Assembly: GCA_003342895.1 (NCBI GenBank)
Contig: PTFA01000043.1
Location: forward strand, 255,051-319,050
Length of the DNA: 64,000 nt
Reading direction: 5' to 3'
Source: Casuarius casuarius
Lineage: Eukaryota > Chordata > Aves > Casuariiformes > Casuariidae
The stretch's first letter is position 1, and the number at the start of each line of letters is the position of its first letter. Positions 1-11,779 of this stretch are shown here, piece by piece. The notes under the pieces are model-generated. The model had not been told where the DNA came from and did not search any database. It was given only the letters and a program-made list of their open reading frames with translations. Position numbers and translations under genes: made by a program.

Positions 1-175
1 GGCGAGGCGGCGCCGCCGGCGCGGAGCGGCCGCCGCCCGCGGGGAACCGGGCAGCGAGCGCAGAGCGCGGCCGCGGGGCCTCCCCNCGGAGCCCAGACGC
101 GCGGGCGGCCGTCGCGAGCGCTGCTCGGAGCCCTCGGGGAGGGCAGAACGCGCAAGAGCGCATCCATCCGTTTCC
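1..175. promoter_or_regulatory. Dense CpG island at the window edge, probable promoter
   Basis: The first 175 bases are very rich in G and C and hold about 30 CpG dinucleotides, many in CGCG clusters. CpG density collapses right after position 175, where ordinary AT-richer DNA begins. An unmethylated CpG island of this kind normally marks a vertebrate promoter and first exon. The window starts inside it, so its full extent and direction are unknown. No convincing start codon with an open frame and no clear splice donor lie in the visible part. It may be the promoter of a gene running leftwards, or a first exon whose long intron is the rest of this window. Confidence 0.7.
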
Positions 176-2689
176 CCATCGGTTAAAACGTCTTGACTTT
201 AGAAACGATGCCGTGCATGAAACCCTCAAACTGCTCGTGAANTTTGGGTGCCTGAGACGCACCGGTCCTTGACGGCGGACAGATGTGGCCCTGGCTTTTA
301 TTCTCCCACAGACTTGTCTTATCTTAGTTTCAGCACCAAATGTTATTGTTGACAGGCAGCAAAGTTACGAGTCACTCAAGATTTTTCTTCGGTGCTGCAC
401 ACCATCAGTAATAGCCGCCGCAGAAAATAAATGCACGGAAATAAATGGATACATTACTATATAAATGATTATTCACCGAAGCAAGGCAGTCATAGCTAAA
501 TGATATCTGCTATAACCCAAAGTGATGTGAAGATAAGCAGTTACGCTCCTTGGCGTATCAGGCCTATACAANCTAATGTTTCCTGAGAAACTGAGAGGTG
601 GTAAGAAAGGTCTCAAGGGCTTCTGAGGCCACACCGAGTGAGTGCAACAAGAGTCAGCCACCGGTTGTGAATCNATGCAGGGCTAGGAATCCTAAAGGAA
701 CTGAACCTCAGTGGCCTCCAAGAAGGCCCATTTGGATCTGAGCTAGATCCTCTGAAGTATTTGGCTGTGCAAGTCCTACTCACCTGACCACCGCACCCTT
801 GAGGAGGTGCCCCTTGCCAAGAAGAGATGGGGACTGCCTATACTGGCCAGATATTAAAAACAGAGATGGTCACAAGTTAGTGGTGGCCCTCGACAGAGCT
901 GTGCTGTGGAGGTGTTAAGCCCAACCTGGTACGTACGCACACGCCAACCCAATCTCAGAGCAGCCTGATGCAGGAGTCCAAGCTGCAGTGCCTGGGTTGA
1001 ATCAAGTCTAGGTCTCATAACAATCCAAACTGAACCCTCCTGGTCAGGGACGCTTGGAAGATGCACTCACGTTCCCAGCCAGCTCCGAGCTTGCCTGGGG
1101 GATGGTGCCCTGCTGACCTGAGATGAGTAGGGGAATGCCTCATTTGAGGTCCTCCTCCACGGCCCCTGGCAGTAACCCCGGTGGAGGCAGACANCTAACA
1201 CTTCAGCAGCTCTGAAGGCCTACACGGACAAAGCAAATGCTACAAAAGGTGAAGAAAAAATGGTCTAAAAAGTGCACNCAAGTAGTGCTACGCTTAAGAA
1301 AGCCATACCTAAGAAAAACTTCCTACCGATTACTGATACAGAACTACAGCATTTTATGCAAATATTTCTCATTAACCCTCATCCTAGGGGTTCCACAGTA
1401 TGATCCATTTGTGAACGTTCCTCCTCCTCAGTGTTATTTTGTGACTTCTCCAGGATTCATATTTCAGGTAGAGTTGCACTGACTGTAATAGTTTCCACTG
1501 GGACAACTAAGCGGGAACATCCATGGCAGTAACAACAACAAGTAGAAGACAAATGCACCCGCAATGACAGCCCCAAATTAAGACTGTGGTTGCAAACGCT
1601 GCTGCGTGTTCATTACGTGTCTGGTAAGGAGCAGGGATACTTTGGCAAAACTGTGACAAATCATCTTCATCGGAGAATTAAAAATTCATGGCCAAGTTTA
1701 GGTCTTGGTTATAACAATGGAAATTAAAGTTCTAAGTTCTTCAGGTTGGTAGCGTTATCTTAGCTTTCTACAATGTATCTGAGCACAGACGTTGGCTGTT
1801 AGTATTTCACAGGTTTTCGCGTCTCCTAATAGACACGTGCTGTAGAGAGTAACCCCGTGCTGTCAGAGAGGCAGACTACCATAGCCTCAGCTGGAAAGCC
1901 AACAGAGGAGGCTTCATTTCTGGTTTCTTGGATAAAGAGTGGATAATGGCCAAAAGTCATCGCCGTCTATCAGCTGTTTCATGACCTCAGTGAAGTAAGT
2001 CGATGGCTTGCATCCAGTTTTCAGTCCCCATCAAAAATGAAGACATTAAAATGGTATAGTGTTCTTAGCACAATAACAGGAGGAGTCAAAGACTGTATCT
2101 AGGCTAGGAATTAAAGGCGTAATATGAGGGTGNGGTAGGTAATATATTCTGTGAACACTTTGGTCAAGACTTTATACATCTTGGCATGGTATGAAGGGGT
2201 CTAATTAAAGCCTAGACTCCTCACAAGACTTTAATTTGATAAATTCAGCCTGGATTAAACGACAGGCTTGTCTGTACTAGACTTTTCAAACATTANCCAC
2301 ATGCCACACCTGAAATCTCAGCACACACAAAATCTGAAAAGCATTTACCTACTCATCTCCCTGCGGCTGTTAAGGTTTGTTGGCAGCCTGTGGGCCTCAT
2401 TATGTTCATTATTTATGTCTTAAAGATAAGTAGAGGACCTCTGTTTTCCTGCTAGAACATTATACATGCATGAAATGCGTCTTATAATTCTGAATTTGAT
2501 GTTTAGAGTTTAGGAATTCACCCAAAGCCAAATTAAGTTAAAAAAAAAAAAAAAAAGAAAGCAAAGGGAAAAAAAAGCTTCTAATGATTTCAATGGCTTT
2601 TGGATCAAGCTTCCATCTTTCCTGACAGCAATACTTTCTAGCGTCTTAAGATACGCCTGGATAGGTTTTTGAAATCTTCTGCCTCTTAT
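176..2689. other. Noncoding DNA, nothing recognised
   Basis: I see no supported gene here. The longest open frame (1237-1482, plus, 81 codons) resembles no family I know and has no splice signals or codon bias in its favour. The stretch 2270-2340 begins with a 'cttgtct.tactaga' motif reminiscent of the transposon terminal repeat described at 22607, but too short to call. Several isolated N bases occur. Confidence 0.5.
2540..2556 (+). repeat. Poly-A tract (A17)
   Basis: Seventeen consecutive A residues are followed by an A/G-rich stretch with another A run near 2572. It could be the tail of a very old retroposed sequence, but no target-site duplication or recognisable body is visible upstream. 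Confidence 0.8.
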
Positions 2690-3300
2690 CTACATGGGAC
2701 CTTGCCAAAATTTTTTTCATCTGTCTGTGGTCTTTGTCAGCGTCGACATTTGTTTCTGCCCCAACAGCAGCCAAATGAAGTGCATTGAACTTGGATCAAA
2801 AGTGATTTCAAAATTTTTCACTCTCTGGAAAAGGTTTTCAGATCCAACCATTCTATAAAAATGACCTAAAGCAGCCTCGACGGCAGGCAGAGAAGCAGAC
2901 GTTCGCTTCCAAGCAGTGCAGTCATTCCGAAGAAGAATTACCCATCTCTGGAGCAATGAGCAAGTGAATATTGAAATTACAGCAGATTATATTGGATTAA
3001 ATTATTTATGGCAAACCTCATCTCACCTGGAAGGTTCTGCAGTTTTTTCCTGGCAACATGAAAACTGGATTTTCCAATCCTTCGGTATTCTGTTAAAGCC
3101 TGGAAACATTTATGTTTCCAATAAGTTGCTAATCTTTCCAGAAGATGCGATGCTGTCTGCATTTGGAGTGTGATTACGATGCCTTATAAAGTCCTCCATA
3201 ACGCTTTGAAAACATACATAATTTTGGCCATTACTGGCTAGGAGATGCAGGGTCTTTCTCTCGAGAAAAGGATTTATGGAGCTATCAGTGGAGTTTTATG
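2690..3300 (-). pseudogene. Decayed ankyrin-repeat-like coding remnant
   Basis: Read on the minus strand, several short segments in different frames resemble the ankyrin consensus TPLHxAAxxG. At about 3255-3225 the reading is ERKTLHLLASNG. At about 3155-3120 it is TPNADSIASSGKISNLLE. At about 3070-3030 it is SSFHVARKKLQNL. At about 2785-2735 it is NALHLAAVGAETNVDADKD, where the 'GAxxNxDADKD' part also fits the loop between ankyrin repeats. The first and last motifs lie 470 bp apart, close to five 33-residue units allowing for small deletions. The frame changes between motifs and stop codons intervene (a TGA just before SKFNALHL, a TAA after NLLET), so no intact protein is possible. I infer a pseudogene or processed copy of an ankyrin-repeat protein, family unknown. 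The alternative is coincidence, as ankyrin motifs are degenerate. A CpG cluster lies just upstream in its sense at 3470-3560. Confidence 0.38.
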
Positions 3301-3469
3301 GCTCTGAACAGCTAGCGATGCCCTAATGTCCCAAACGGAGAGTACTTAAACTTGAAGGCCTTAAAGAGGTCCAAGCAAAGTACCCGTTCTTACGAGCGAC
3401 CTAAACGAACAGTGTGACAAACAGCATTACCGCGTGCTTGCGCCGTAAAAGGTGGCAACAGATGTTAGG

Positions 3470-3560
3470 GAAGACGGATTGCTCCGAGGCGGGATTTCGC
3501 NGGGAGGATGGATCCGGCGGTTCTGGGCACGGGGACACGTCGCNGCCCCGAAGGTGAGCG
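3470..3560 (+). other. Small CpG cluster with candidate first coding exon
   Basis: A CpG-rich patch contains an ATG at 3508-3510 in strong Kozak context (A at -3, G at +4). The frame reads MDPAVLGTGTRR-x-PE and runs into a consensus splice donor, CCGAAG|GTGAGC, with the exon end at 3553 in phase 1. Unknown base 3544 falls in one codon. No upstream TATA is visible and the peptide is unrecognised. It could be a genuine short first exon, a chance match in GC-rich DNA, or a remnant promoter of the minus-strand ankyrin-like sequence next door. Confidence 0.22.
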
Positions 3561-6500
3561 ACTGGCGCCCCAGGTGGAGGCCTGGCAGGAGATGAAAGTC
3601 CTGCTTGCTTGACTGCCCGTTCGGCGGAAAAAGAGCACACGTGCTCCTTAAGCTAAGGTAAGATGCGGGGAAAAGGTTATACAGAAAGTAGATGCTTAAA
3701 AGCACCAATTAGAAGGCAACAGANCTATTGGGCTAGAGTAATATCGCTGGCCAAGTTTGAAACATAAGCAAAGTTTTTTTTTTTATTTGACAAAGCAGAA
3801 AACTTTGGCGAGAGAGTATTAATGACAGTGCAACTTTTTTTTATTATTTTTATTTTTCTGCAGCATTTGCAAAACTGAAACACTTTTTAATCCCTTCTTT
3901 TATGCAGAACAGATTGCAGTTTTAAGCAGAGGCCCATAAACTGCAGGTTCAAAGAAACCTGAAACTGAATTAGCATAAAAGCTGGAATTCTCATTTATAG
4001 GAACAGCAAGGCAACCACTCTGCAGGCAGTTTTATGATTTTTGGTTTCAAATGGAAACAAAGATAAAAAGTGGGGCTTAGCTGAACAATAGGGCTGCTCT
4101 CCCTTCATTATCCTTAAGGGCCTGATGCTATAAAAAATACTACGTGGTCTCCACTGCTTCCCGGGACAGAGTTTAGCCCGGTTCTGCACACCTAGAGGAG
4201 GCTGGATAATTTTCTGAATCCGTTTGCTGCACAGAAAAGAAATCTTCCCCTTCCCTTCAATTATGAAGGCATTTCTCCCTCAAGCTTCTCCAAATAATGC
4301 CAAGTATTTGAAGTCAACATCGCAATTGCCTTTCTTTCCCTCTGCCAGTGATGAAGAGCAAAAATCACCGCATCGGCTATAACTTTCCCATCAGAAAACA
4401 CACACATTTTATCTCTTCGTCTTCCTGCTGTTTAAATTCCGAGTTACCAAATATATTATGGAACATTATTTAGTTGGATTTAGCTCCTCGAGACCTCGCT
4501 TGGCTCTTAAGCTGCCAGCTCCCCTGCATAGTCTAACCAGAAGCATTTTAAATGCCTATCACAAAAGCAGAAGATATAATATAAATTCTTCCCCATCCAC
4601 GAGCGCTGCCTTGAGTACACTTCATAAATGCACCACTTTTAAGCGGTGGCCATTATCTTCCCCTAATTTCTGCCTGCTAGTGGGTTGTGAAACTGCAGAA
4701 GTATTTCAAATTAATTTGTCTGTCAATATCTATGTCCTGAATCAACTAATACNAGAGGAATATTTTTCATTCTCCTCAGTCAGAGGAAGAGACTTTCTTA
4801 TCGCTGAATAAAGCATCCGTTATTGTGTGCTGTCATCCCATTCTGTTTTTCAGGTCATTTTTAGCCCAGGAAATGCTGAATCAGCAGCGGAAACCAATCA
4901 AGTAATTTCTTTCGTTTTCTCACATTCCAGCAAAATAGTGAAAATCACATCTCATTTGCTGAGGAGACTATACGACAGAAATCTCTTTGCCCAAGGATCA
5001 TTTTAGAAGAGGTAAGCCCAGTAAAGAAACAGTATTGCGAAAACCTGGAGCTAATGCAGAGTCTCTTTTGCTGAACAGATAAATCCCGGTTTTGACTGTC
5101 GTCTCATATTTAGACACTACATCACGAACAATAAATCTGTACTTTTAGCCAGCTTCTAAATAGTAGGAAGACATTAACTTGGCAAAAGAATGACCATTAC
5201 TTTGATGAACGAAACATTCATCTGAAATATTCATGTACCATATGATAATATCCAATTGATAACAAAAAAAAAAAAAAACCCCACCCCTGCTGCAGATTTA
5301 AATAACTGAGAGAAACTGGATAACACACAAAAGGGGAGTTATTACGGCACTGTTAGGAGAACCAACAAATGAAAAAAAAAAGGAAAAGCTTGATAAATAT
5401 TTTCCATAACAAAACACAATTGGTTTCAGTGGGATACGGCTCTGTTTCTCATTAGTTATCCTTCACTTGTCAGACAAGTTCCATATTTCACCGCGACCCG
5501 CCGAGTATTCTTTATAGTTTGCCGGGGAAAGTGGCTATACATTTAGCACGTTGCCTTTCTGCTGCGTGTTTTCACAGGTCTCTCTTTAAAACACACTGCA
5601 CACGCTTTCGCTTCTTCCCCTCAGGATAGGGGGTTTCAACATCCAAGAGGAGTTTAAAAGCAGGTAACAAGTCATCACTTTTGAAGCTGCAGAGCAACTG
5701 AAGAGGTGCAATAGCCCCAGCAGCCATTATCAGCGCCTGCCAGGGTGCCACGGTATCAAGTTATATGATAAAGCACTCAGCTGACACCAGAAAAATAATC
5801 ATTCTCCCTCTCCTGCACCACCCCCTTTTTCACAAGGAGGCTTTTTACACTCATTAAATGCAACCTTATCTCTGAAAGACTGCAATCCTCAGCAAATGAC
5901 AAGTGTGCCTAATCTCATTTTCTGACAAGCGATTCTGACAGCACCTTCCTTTTGATTTCTAAGACACGTAGCTAGACATATATTAATCTGTCAGTCATCG
6001 CCCCTAGGAAGGATGGAAAAAGAAAAAAAAGGAGGAGAGACAGAGAGGAACATTTGTGAACGTGAAGGGAACAAGGCAAGAAAGACACTAAGGGTCCTTT
6101 GCTGGCTATTTGAACCCACGGAGCTGTGTTTCTCCGCTCCTCCTACCCTAATGTCCCCAGCACCCAAGCCACTTCCATGCAGCCCAGCGGCAGACATACA
6201 TGTCTGCACAACTGGGCTACAAATGCATCTGATTCACGGTACCAGGGTGCATAACCGGCAGCGATGGACCGGGAGGCAGCTGGGGGGGCATCTGCAGGCT
6301 TTCCCTGGCAGGAAGGTGGACTGCTATTCCGCTTCTCTGCGCCTCAACTTGCAGCACCGCGTATACAAGCGTGACATAAAATCCAAGTGTTATTGTCACC
6401 CTGATGCTTATTTTACTTATGGACCTGGGACTCCCCAGTACTGGTGCTATAAAATATACAGCCTTAGCTCCAAATTTACAGATTACGAAGTGTTGTGCAA

Positions 6501-9500
6501 TCATACTTCTCTGCAGCGAGAAGTACTTTGCAGTCCACTCACTATACGCCGCAATTGGCTCCGGTAGTGAGACTGGCTGGAACGGGTTAGTAGGTACAGG
6601 CAAACACATTTTTGATAAAAACATCAAGATTGAAAGCATCACATTGTTGTCGGTCCTAACAATTTTGTATCAATGCTCAACTGCTCTAAACCCAAAGTTT
6701 TTAGTAGGACAGTGTGGCCTGCAAGGGGCAAACTGAAGACACTTACCAAGACGGATGCAAGTTGCATTTTGAGTCTGTGCAAAGCTGGGATTTGCAAGAA
6801 CCCCCAGCTATAATAATACGAGGAGATCCGCTTTAAAACTGGTAGCATTGTGTGGCACCGAGAAAAAGGGGCACATGTCAGCAAGTGTGCAAAAGAAGGA
6901 CACTTGATGCATGCGGTATGATGTACATTTGTGAGCAGATGTATGTGGGGTGGGAGGACGTAGGCTAGTAGGTAGCTACAGAAGCTGCAAAGGGGTGTAA
7001 AAGAAGTGAGAGTCTCCAAATGAGGCCCGCAGGAGGAAAGGAGATTAAATGACGTGGGAGGCAGGCATTCTTTATCTTACACAGGCCTATTAGTTACGTT
7101 CCTCATAAACACGCCTTCTCCCGCTTGGCATGTGAGTCATATTAATATTCCTACCCACCAAATGCTAAATTAGAGTAAATCATANGGATTCACCATCTCA
7201 CATGTGCTCGCTGACCGGTCTGCACTTGCAGATAGCCTACTCATCCGACACCTGGCAACGCCTCAGTTTGCCTGGAGACATCAGCTACCGGCTTTGGGCT
7301 GAATTTGGTACCTTGAACTACGAGCTACTCACTGCCTACTTTCCCTTCTGTTGTATAATATCAAAGTACAAGAGAAACTTTATTGTTCATAATGGGATGA
7401 GAAAAAAAAAATCAAATGAAATAGAAGTACAAAGGGGCTCAAATCCAATGCTTTAAAGTGATGCCATTTTCATAGTAATACAGTCATTAAGTACTTGTTT
7501 GATGGTGCAAAAAGTAGGCCAAGATCTTTCCTAATACATTTTATTAATCAATACCTGCACTAGAAGATGGGAACAATTAAAGTTTTCCTCTTTACTCAGA
7601 CAAAAGCAGCATATAGAAAGCTTGTGATCTACTTAAGTAGCCCGCCAGTCAATGGAAAGATGAAAAGACTTCTTTAGTTTTACTTAAGAGCTGAAATGAT
7701 GTTAATACTTCAAGTGTTTAGGCTCTGGTTCTCCNAAAGGCAGTAAATTAACAGTGACAGGAAAGCTGCCTGACATCGCAAAGTCCTGTTCCTCGCATTT
7801 CCCCACTGATATCATAATAACTGGAAGACTCACAAATACATTCTTGAGTTCACTGAGCCTGAAAATAACACTGGAGATACTTCCTTTGCAGTGCACAACA
7901 CTTTAATAAATAAGCCTAGCAGAAACTCGCATTTTCTGCTGATGTGCCTTATAAGGATGAGTGTAAACCTGACACTTGCGTAGTTTACATTTATGCCTGC
8001 TTTTTTATTAAAAAAGGATTTTCTAGCTGCATCTCAGCTTCAGGATGTGGAAAAGAAGGCGTAGGCTGATAAGGCCCCTCCTGGGGGGAAGGCTTCACCC
8101 GGGAGAGCAGGGGGTCCGTTGTGCAGACCTACCGCCCTAAGACCACACTCCTGATCTCACAGCGGCGGTGGCTGATGCAGGTGGCGAATGGGAGAACGCT
8201 GCCAAAAATCTGCCCCAAATCCAGCCCTCCTTGGCAGAATCCAGCTTGGTCCCTGCAGCAGGGGCCACCATCACCTGAGAGATGGCACTTAGCTTCGGCC
8301 CGCTCAGCTGTTCAGGCTCCAGAAGAGTCTTTTCATAGGGGCTTCATGGTACCAGGTAGAGGGCAAACACTTGGGAGGAGAGATTCCTCGAAACCCCCCA
8401 GAGAAGGAAATGAACGGGGAACAAACAGTGCAGCTATCACCGGTTTCTCAGAGGACCTCCTTCCCAACGTCACGAGACAAAGGNGGGCAGAGCCAAGCAC
8501 CGGACGCAGTTCCCCATGATGGTCGAGCTGAGCCCAGAGGAGCCCGTCCATCCACAGAAGGCTGTGGCCATCTCCAAAACTTGGCAATGCCAACTCTCAT
8601 ACTAAGGAGTTCAGCTGTACAAAGAAGAGTCAGTGAACTCTAACAGGTCAGGAGAGCAGAGGGAAACCCCTCCAGGAAGAGACCCCTCTGACTTCTGATG
8701 TGCTCCCTCTTTCCTTCACGAACCTCAGACACAGCGAACATCGTTGCATTGATCTGTGCTCAACACAGGATCCAACCTGCTGCCCAGTTTAGTCTATCGT
8801 CTGATCCTGCAGTGGGAGCAGAAGGATGTGCCTAGGACATCACAGCCGGCTGGTGGGGAATTAACCGGTTCATCGTGCATGCACACTTATTCCACTGCAC
8901 AGAAGAGAGAAAGCACTGACAGTGTTGTGTTTAGAACTTTTTTTTCATATATTCGCTAGCAGAAATATAAATGCAAATGACCTTTTAATTTGTGTTACAA
9001 AGACTAATCAAGTTAATGTCCCAGCCAAAAGAGAAAATTTCTCTCTCATCGGTAGTTTGGAAATCTGGAAGATTGACTCATGTCCCAGCAAAAGTTTAAT
9101 AGCCGAAATCTTGCTGTAAATTTGGTGTCTCATTTTCCTCAGCGTTAAAGCTATGAGCCACCTTGCTCTTTCTAAACCACTTGCCAAAATTATATATGAG
9201 CCTTCCTAATACTTCCTTCGAGGCGCCCGATTCGTGCTCCCTGCACCTTCGCTGGGGATTGCAGGCGGCTACGCTCCGAGCGCTCTGCAAGGTCACGGCG
9301 CTCACAACAAAAAGGTCTGCAATGATGCATGTGGACCAAGTCTTCTCCATTTCAACCTCCATCCACACATCCAAATCTCTAGAAAAGTACTGAGCAAAAG
9401 TCCCCTGGAAGGAAAATCCTTCTAACACAAGAAAAAATTTTTACGAGCTTTCAAAAAGCTATGTTTTCTTTCATTTAGGATTCCCACGAAACCTAACTTC

Positions 9501-9627
9501 TTTGTCTCTCAAGCTCCCTTGATCTCCTTCACTTTTAGCTGTCACATAAAGTCAATTGGCTGCACCCCTCCGCTTGATAAAGACATGCCAAATGTTCTGN
9601 TGTATCTTTAATGAGGAGGTAGATAAG
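3561..9627. other. Long noncoding stretch, no gene supported
   Basis: The largest open frame (6013-6567, plus, 184 codons) begins with a K/E-rich low-complexity run, has no recognised domain, and is overlapped by a 141-codon frame on the opposite strand. I read it as chance. The frames at 4458-4811 and 8121-8519 are likewise unremarkable. A run of 15 A residues lies at 5264-5278. The stretch 5740-6000 is AT-rich with unbroken, non-repetitive texture and could be a conserved noncoding element, but only alignment could show that. Otherwise I see nothing to annotate apart from the Maf-type site listed separately. Confidence 0.5.
4874..4886. promoter_or_regulatory. Maf recognition element-like palindrome
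   Basis: The sequence TGCTGAATCAGCA is a 13-bp palindrome around one central base. It equals the T-MARE consensus (TGCTGASTCAGCA) except for the central base. Both GC-flanked TGA half-sites needed by large and small Maf factors are intact. A TEAD-like 'acattcca' lies about 45 bp downstream. Binding is an inference from motif match alone. Confidence 0.4.
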
Positions 9628-9795
9628 ACTCAGTCCTACAAGGTGCTCAACNCTTTGACCCTAAGCTAGCAAAGCACTTAAATAGCTGCTTAACTTTAGG
9701 CAAAAAAGAAGGCCTTTTGAAGCGAATGGGGCTGTTCAGGCATTCAGACTTAAACACAGTTTTATAAATTTTGCTAGATTAAGGGCAGGGCCCTT
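9628..9795. repeat. Ancient sauropsid palindromic interspersed repeat, decayed copy
   Basis: The segment 'agcaaagcacttaa...gcttaacttta' followed by 'gaatggggctgttca' and ending in 'gcagggccctt' closely resembles a repeat I know from turtle, crocodilian and bird DNA. That repeat carries arms with 'aagcacttaag..gcttaacttta' flanking a CCATTGAAGTCAATGGGG core. The copy has internal dyad symmetry: the left arm 'ctagcaaag' near 9666 is mirrored by 'ttttgctag' near 9770. I cannot give its library name. It is probably a nonautonomous DNA element or foldback repeat. Confidence 0.5.
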
Positions 9796-10837
9796 GCAAG
9801 GCTCAACCACAGTTACTGAGAAAGCAGGGAAGTTAGAAGAATACAGCTAACCTAGTGAAAACCAGGACTGTACGGTTTCAAGATAAATTATGAAAAGTCC
9901 CTCTATTATTAATTAATGTGTCAGTCATGTTGCATGCAATAGGATGTGTACTATTGTGTTAGAGAGAGTAGGCAGGTTTATTTTCTGTTATAACGTAATG
10001 TTTCATAACTGGGATGGAACACCAATGATGTGCGAGGATGAAGGCTCGGCATTTACTTCAAAATAAATGTTTGAGTACACAAGAAGAAAGGGACAAATAC
10101 AGAGTAATTCAAATAAAAATTAATGATAGGAAGGTCACGGAGAGGAAGCACAAAGAGTAAAATTGATACCAAAGCTGAGCTATTGTTCCTGAGATTCAGT
10201 TAATCAGTTGATCTATATCCAGTCTGGATTATTCCAGACACTACTGGGGGAGGCGAGCTGTGGGAATCTAATATAATACATGAGAGCCATGATAAAACTT
10301 TAACCTGTTTTGATAATACAGCTCCATGTCCTACGCCACACATACCTCTAAGAAAGGCTGCCAGATCATATCACGGTTGGTTATTAATCTATTTGTTCCT
10401 ATAAAATCTCTTCTCTTTTTTCCCTCCCTTTTTTAATAATTTGCTTTTTCTCTAAAAAGGAACTGATTTAATGTAGGGAAAATGCTGTAGCATATCAAAA
10501 TGTGAATGAAAAAATGGGTAAGAAGATAACGGTTGTTTAACCAGGATGTGAAAGTTATTTTAGAAATATTTGATATTGTTTAAAAAAAACCCCTTGGATA
10601 CTGCTGTATGCCTTTACCTTAGAACAAAAGTCATAGTCACAGTCCAGCTAGCAAGGCTAGATTGGAACAGATACATAAAAATTTCTTTAAAGCAGCAGCT
10701 CAAGTAGATTTTTCATGGGTAAAGAATTGGGTACCAGACTTTTAATGTAATTCTTAGCATTTCAGTGGAGCGTTTTGTCCATCTGTAAAATGCTACGGAA
10801 AATAAAACATAAATCATGACACCTTAGACCTGATGTC

Positions 10838-10970
10838 ACCTCCATTTTAGCAACAAGGAGGGAAACGACTGCCCCGAGGCCGCAGAGGACATCAACGGCA
10901 GTCGGGGGTTATAACGCAATTCCCAGCGCTGAGTCCAAATTCAGTTCTCTCTGCTTTAGCGCTTCCCNGT
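10838..10970 (-). mobile_element. MIR-like SINE remnant, antisense
   Basis: The order of blocks matches the reverse complement of a MIR/CORE-SINE. 'tccattttag..aggagggaaac' corresponds to 'ccattttacagatgaggaaac'. 'cgactgccccgaggccgcagagg' corresponds to 'tgacttgcccaaggtcacacag', and 'ggcagtcgggg' to 'ggcagagccggg'. A degenerate tail follows up to the CpG-containing 'gcgcttccc'. Divergence is high, so this is an old insertion. Confidence 0.4.
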
Positions 10971-11218
10971 TTTGCAGAATTTATTTAACATTTACGATGC
11001 TTGGGTTTTATTTATTTATTTAAGACGTTCTAGCCGATTTATAAATCACTGCTATGTAAACAACGAAAGCAAAGCGTTAATCATCGCCACGCTGAGCGTA
11101 CCTGTTCCTGGCACTATTCTACCTAACACGATAATTAAGTCCTTCTGCTTTGCAACGCGGTACAATACGGCAGCGTGCGCCTNTTTGTATCACCGAGGAC
11201 ATTTGCAGAGGAGAAGGC

Positions 11219-11227
11219 TATAAAAAG
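11219..11227 (+). promoter_or_regulatory. TATA-box-like element in GC-rich context
   Basis: TATAAAAAG sits between GC-rich flanks (GGC on the left, CCGGCGG on the right), the textbook context of a vertebrate TATA box rather than generic AT-rich DNA. A start site would be expected near 11250, followed by the CpG-containing sequence at 11265-11300. No downstream start codon or splice donor of note was found, so the transcript is hypothetical. Confidence 0.28.
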
Positions 11228-11779
11228 CCGGCGGAGCTGAGTTTATTTTAAGAGGCCTTCAGCCCCAAAGCCTCGTCGCGGCCTTGGGCCTGGCAGGAAA
11301 GCTCGCAAGAAGTCACCCGTGCTCCCTATTAAAATCCTGTTACCACATCCGTGAGTTTTCGCCTCCTTTTTAGTTCAAACAGTCGTCTGGTGGATACAAA
11401 GAAACAAAGTGCTTGGGTCAGGGGGAATTTCTGACAAAGACTTTTCTTCTGGGCACACACAGGGACAACCCCACCAACTGTGTCGGGGGGGTTTGGGGNT
11501 TTTTTTTTCAGACGACAAGGCAAAGGTCCTGATTAAAGGCCCTCCAGGGGGGACAAAAGATGGCCCAGGACTTCAAAGTCAACACACTGCTGGACAGCGG
11601 GGAGGTCCTTTCGCTTTCCCCTTGCTCCTTTTAACTTAAGCTCCTGCTGGCTGTGGAGGGGCTTCTAATTGCATTTCACAGGGACGGCACAAACCGTGGT
11701 CTCGTCTCGCACGCAGCAGTGACCCTGGAGGAAGCAGGATATCATTGAGGGTTCAGAACGGGAACAAAAAGAAGTTTAC

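Noticed and set aside
6013..6567. 184-codon plus-strand frame with a 141-codon antisense frame
   Set aside because: Starts in K/E-rich low complexity, no family resemblance, and both strands are open at once, which suggests chance.
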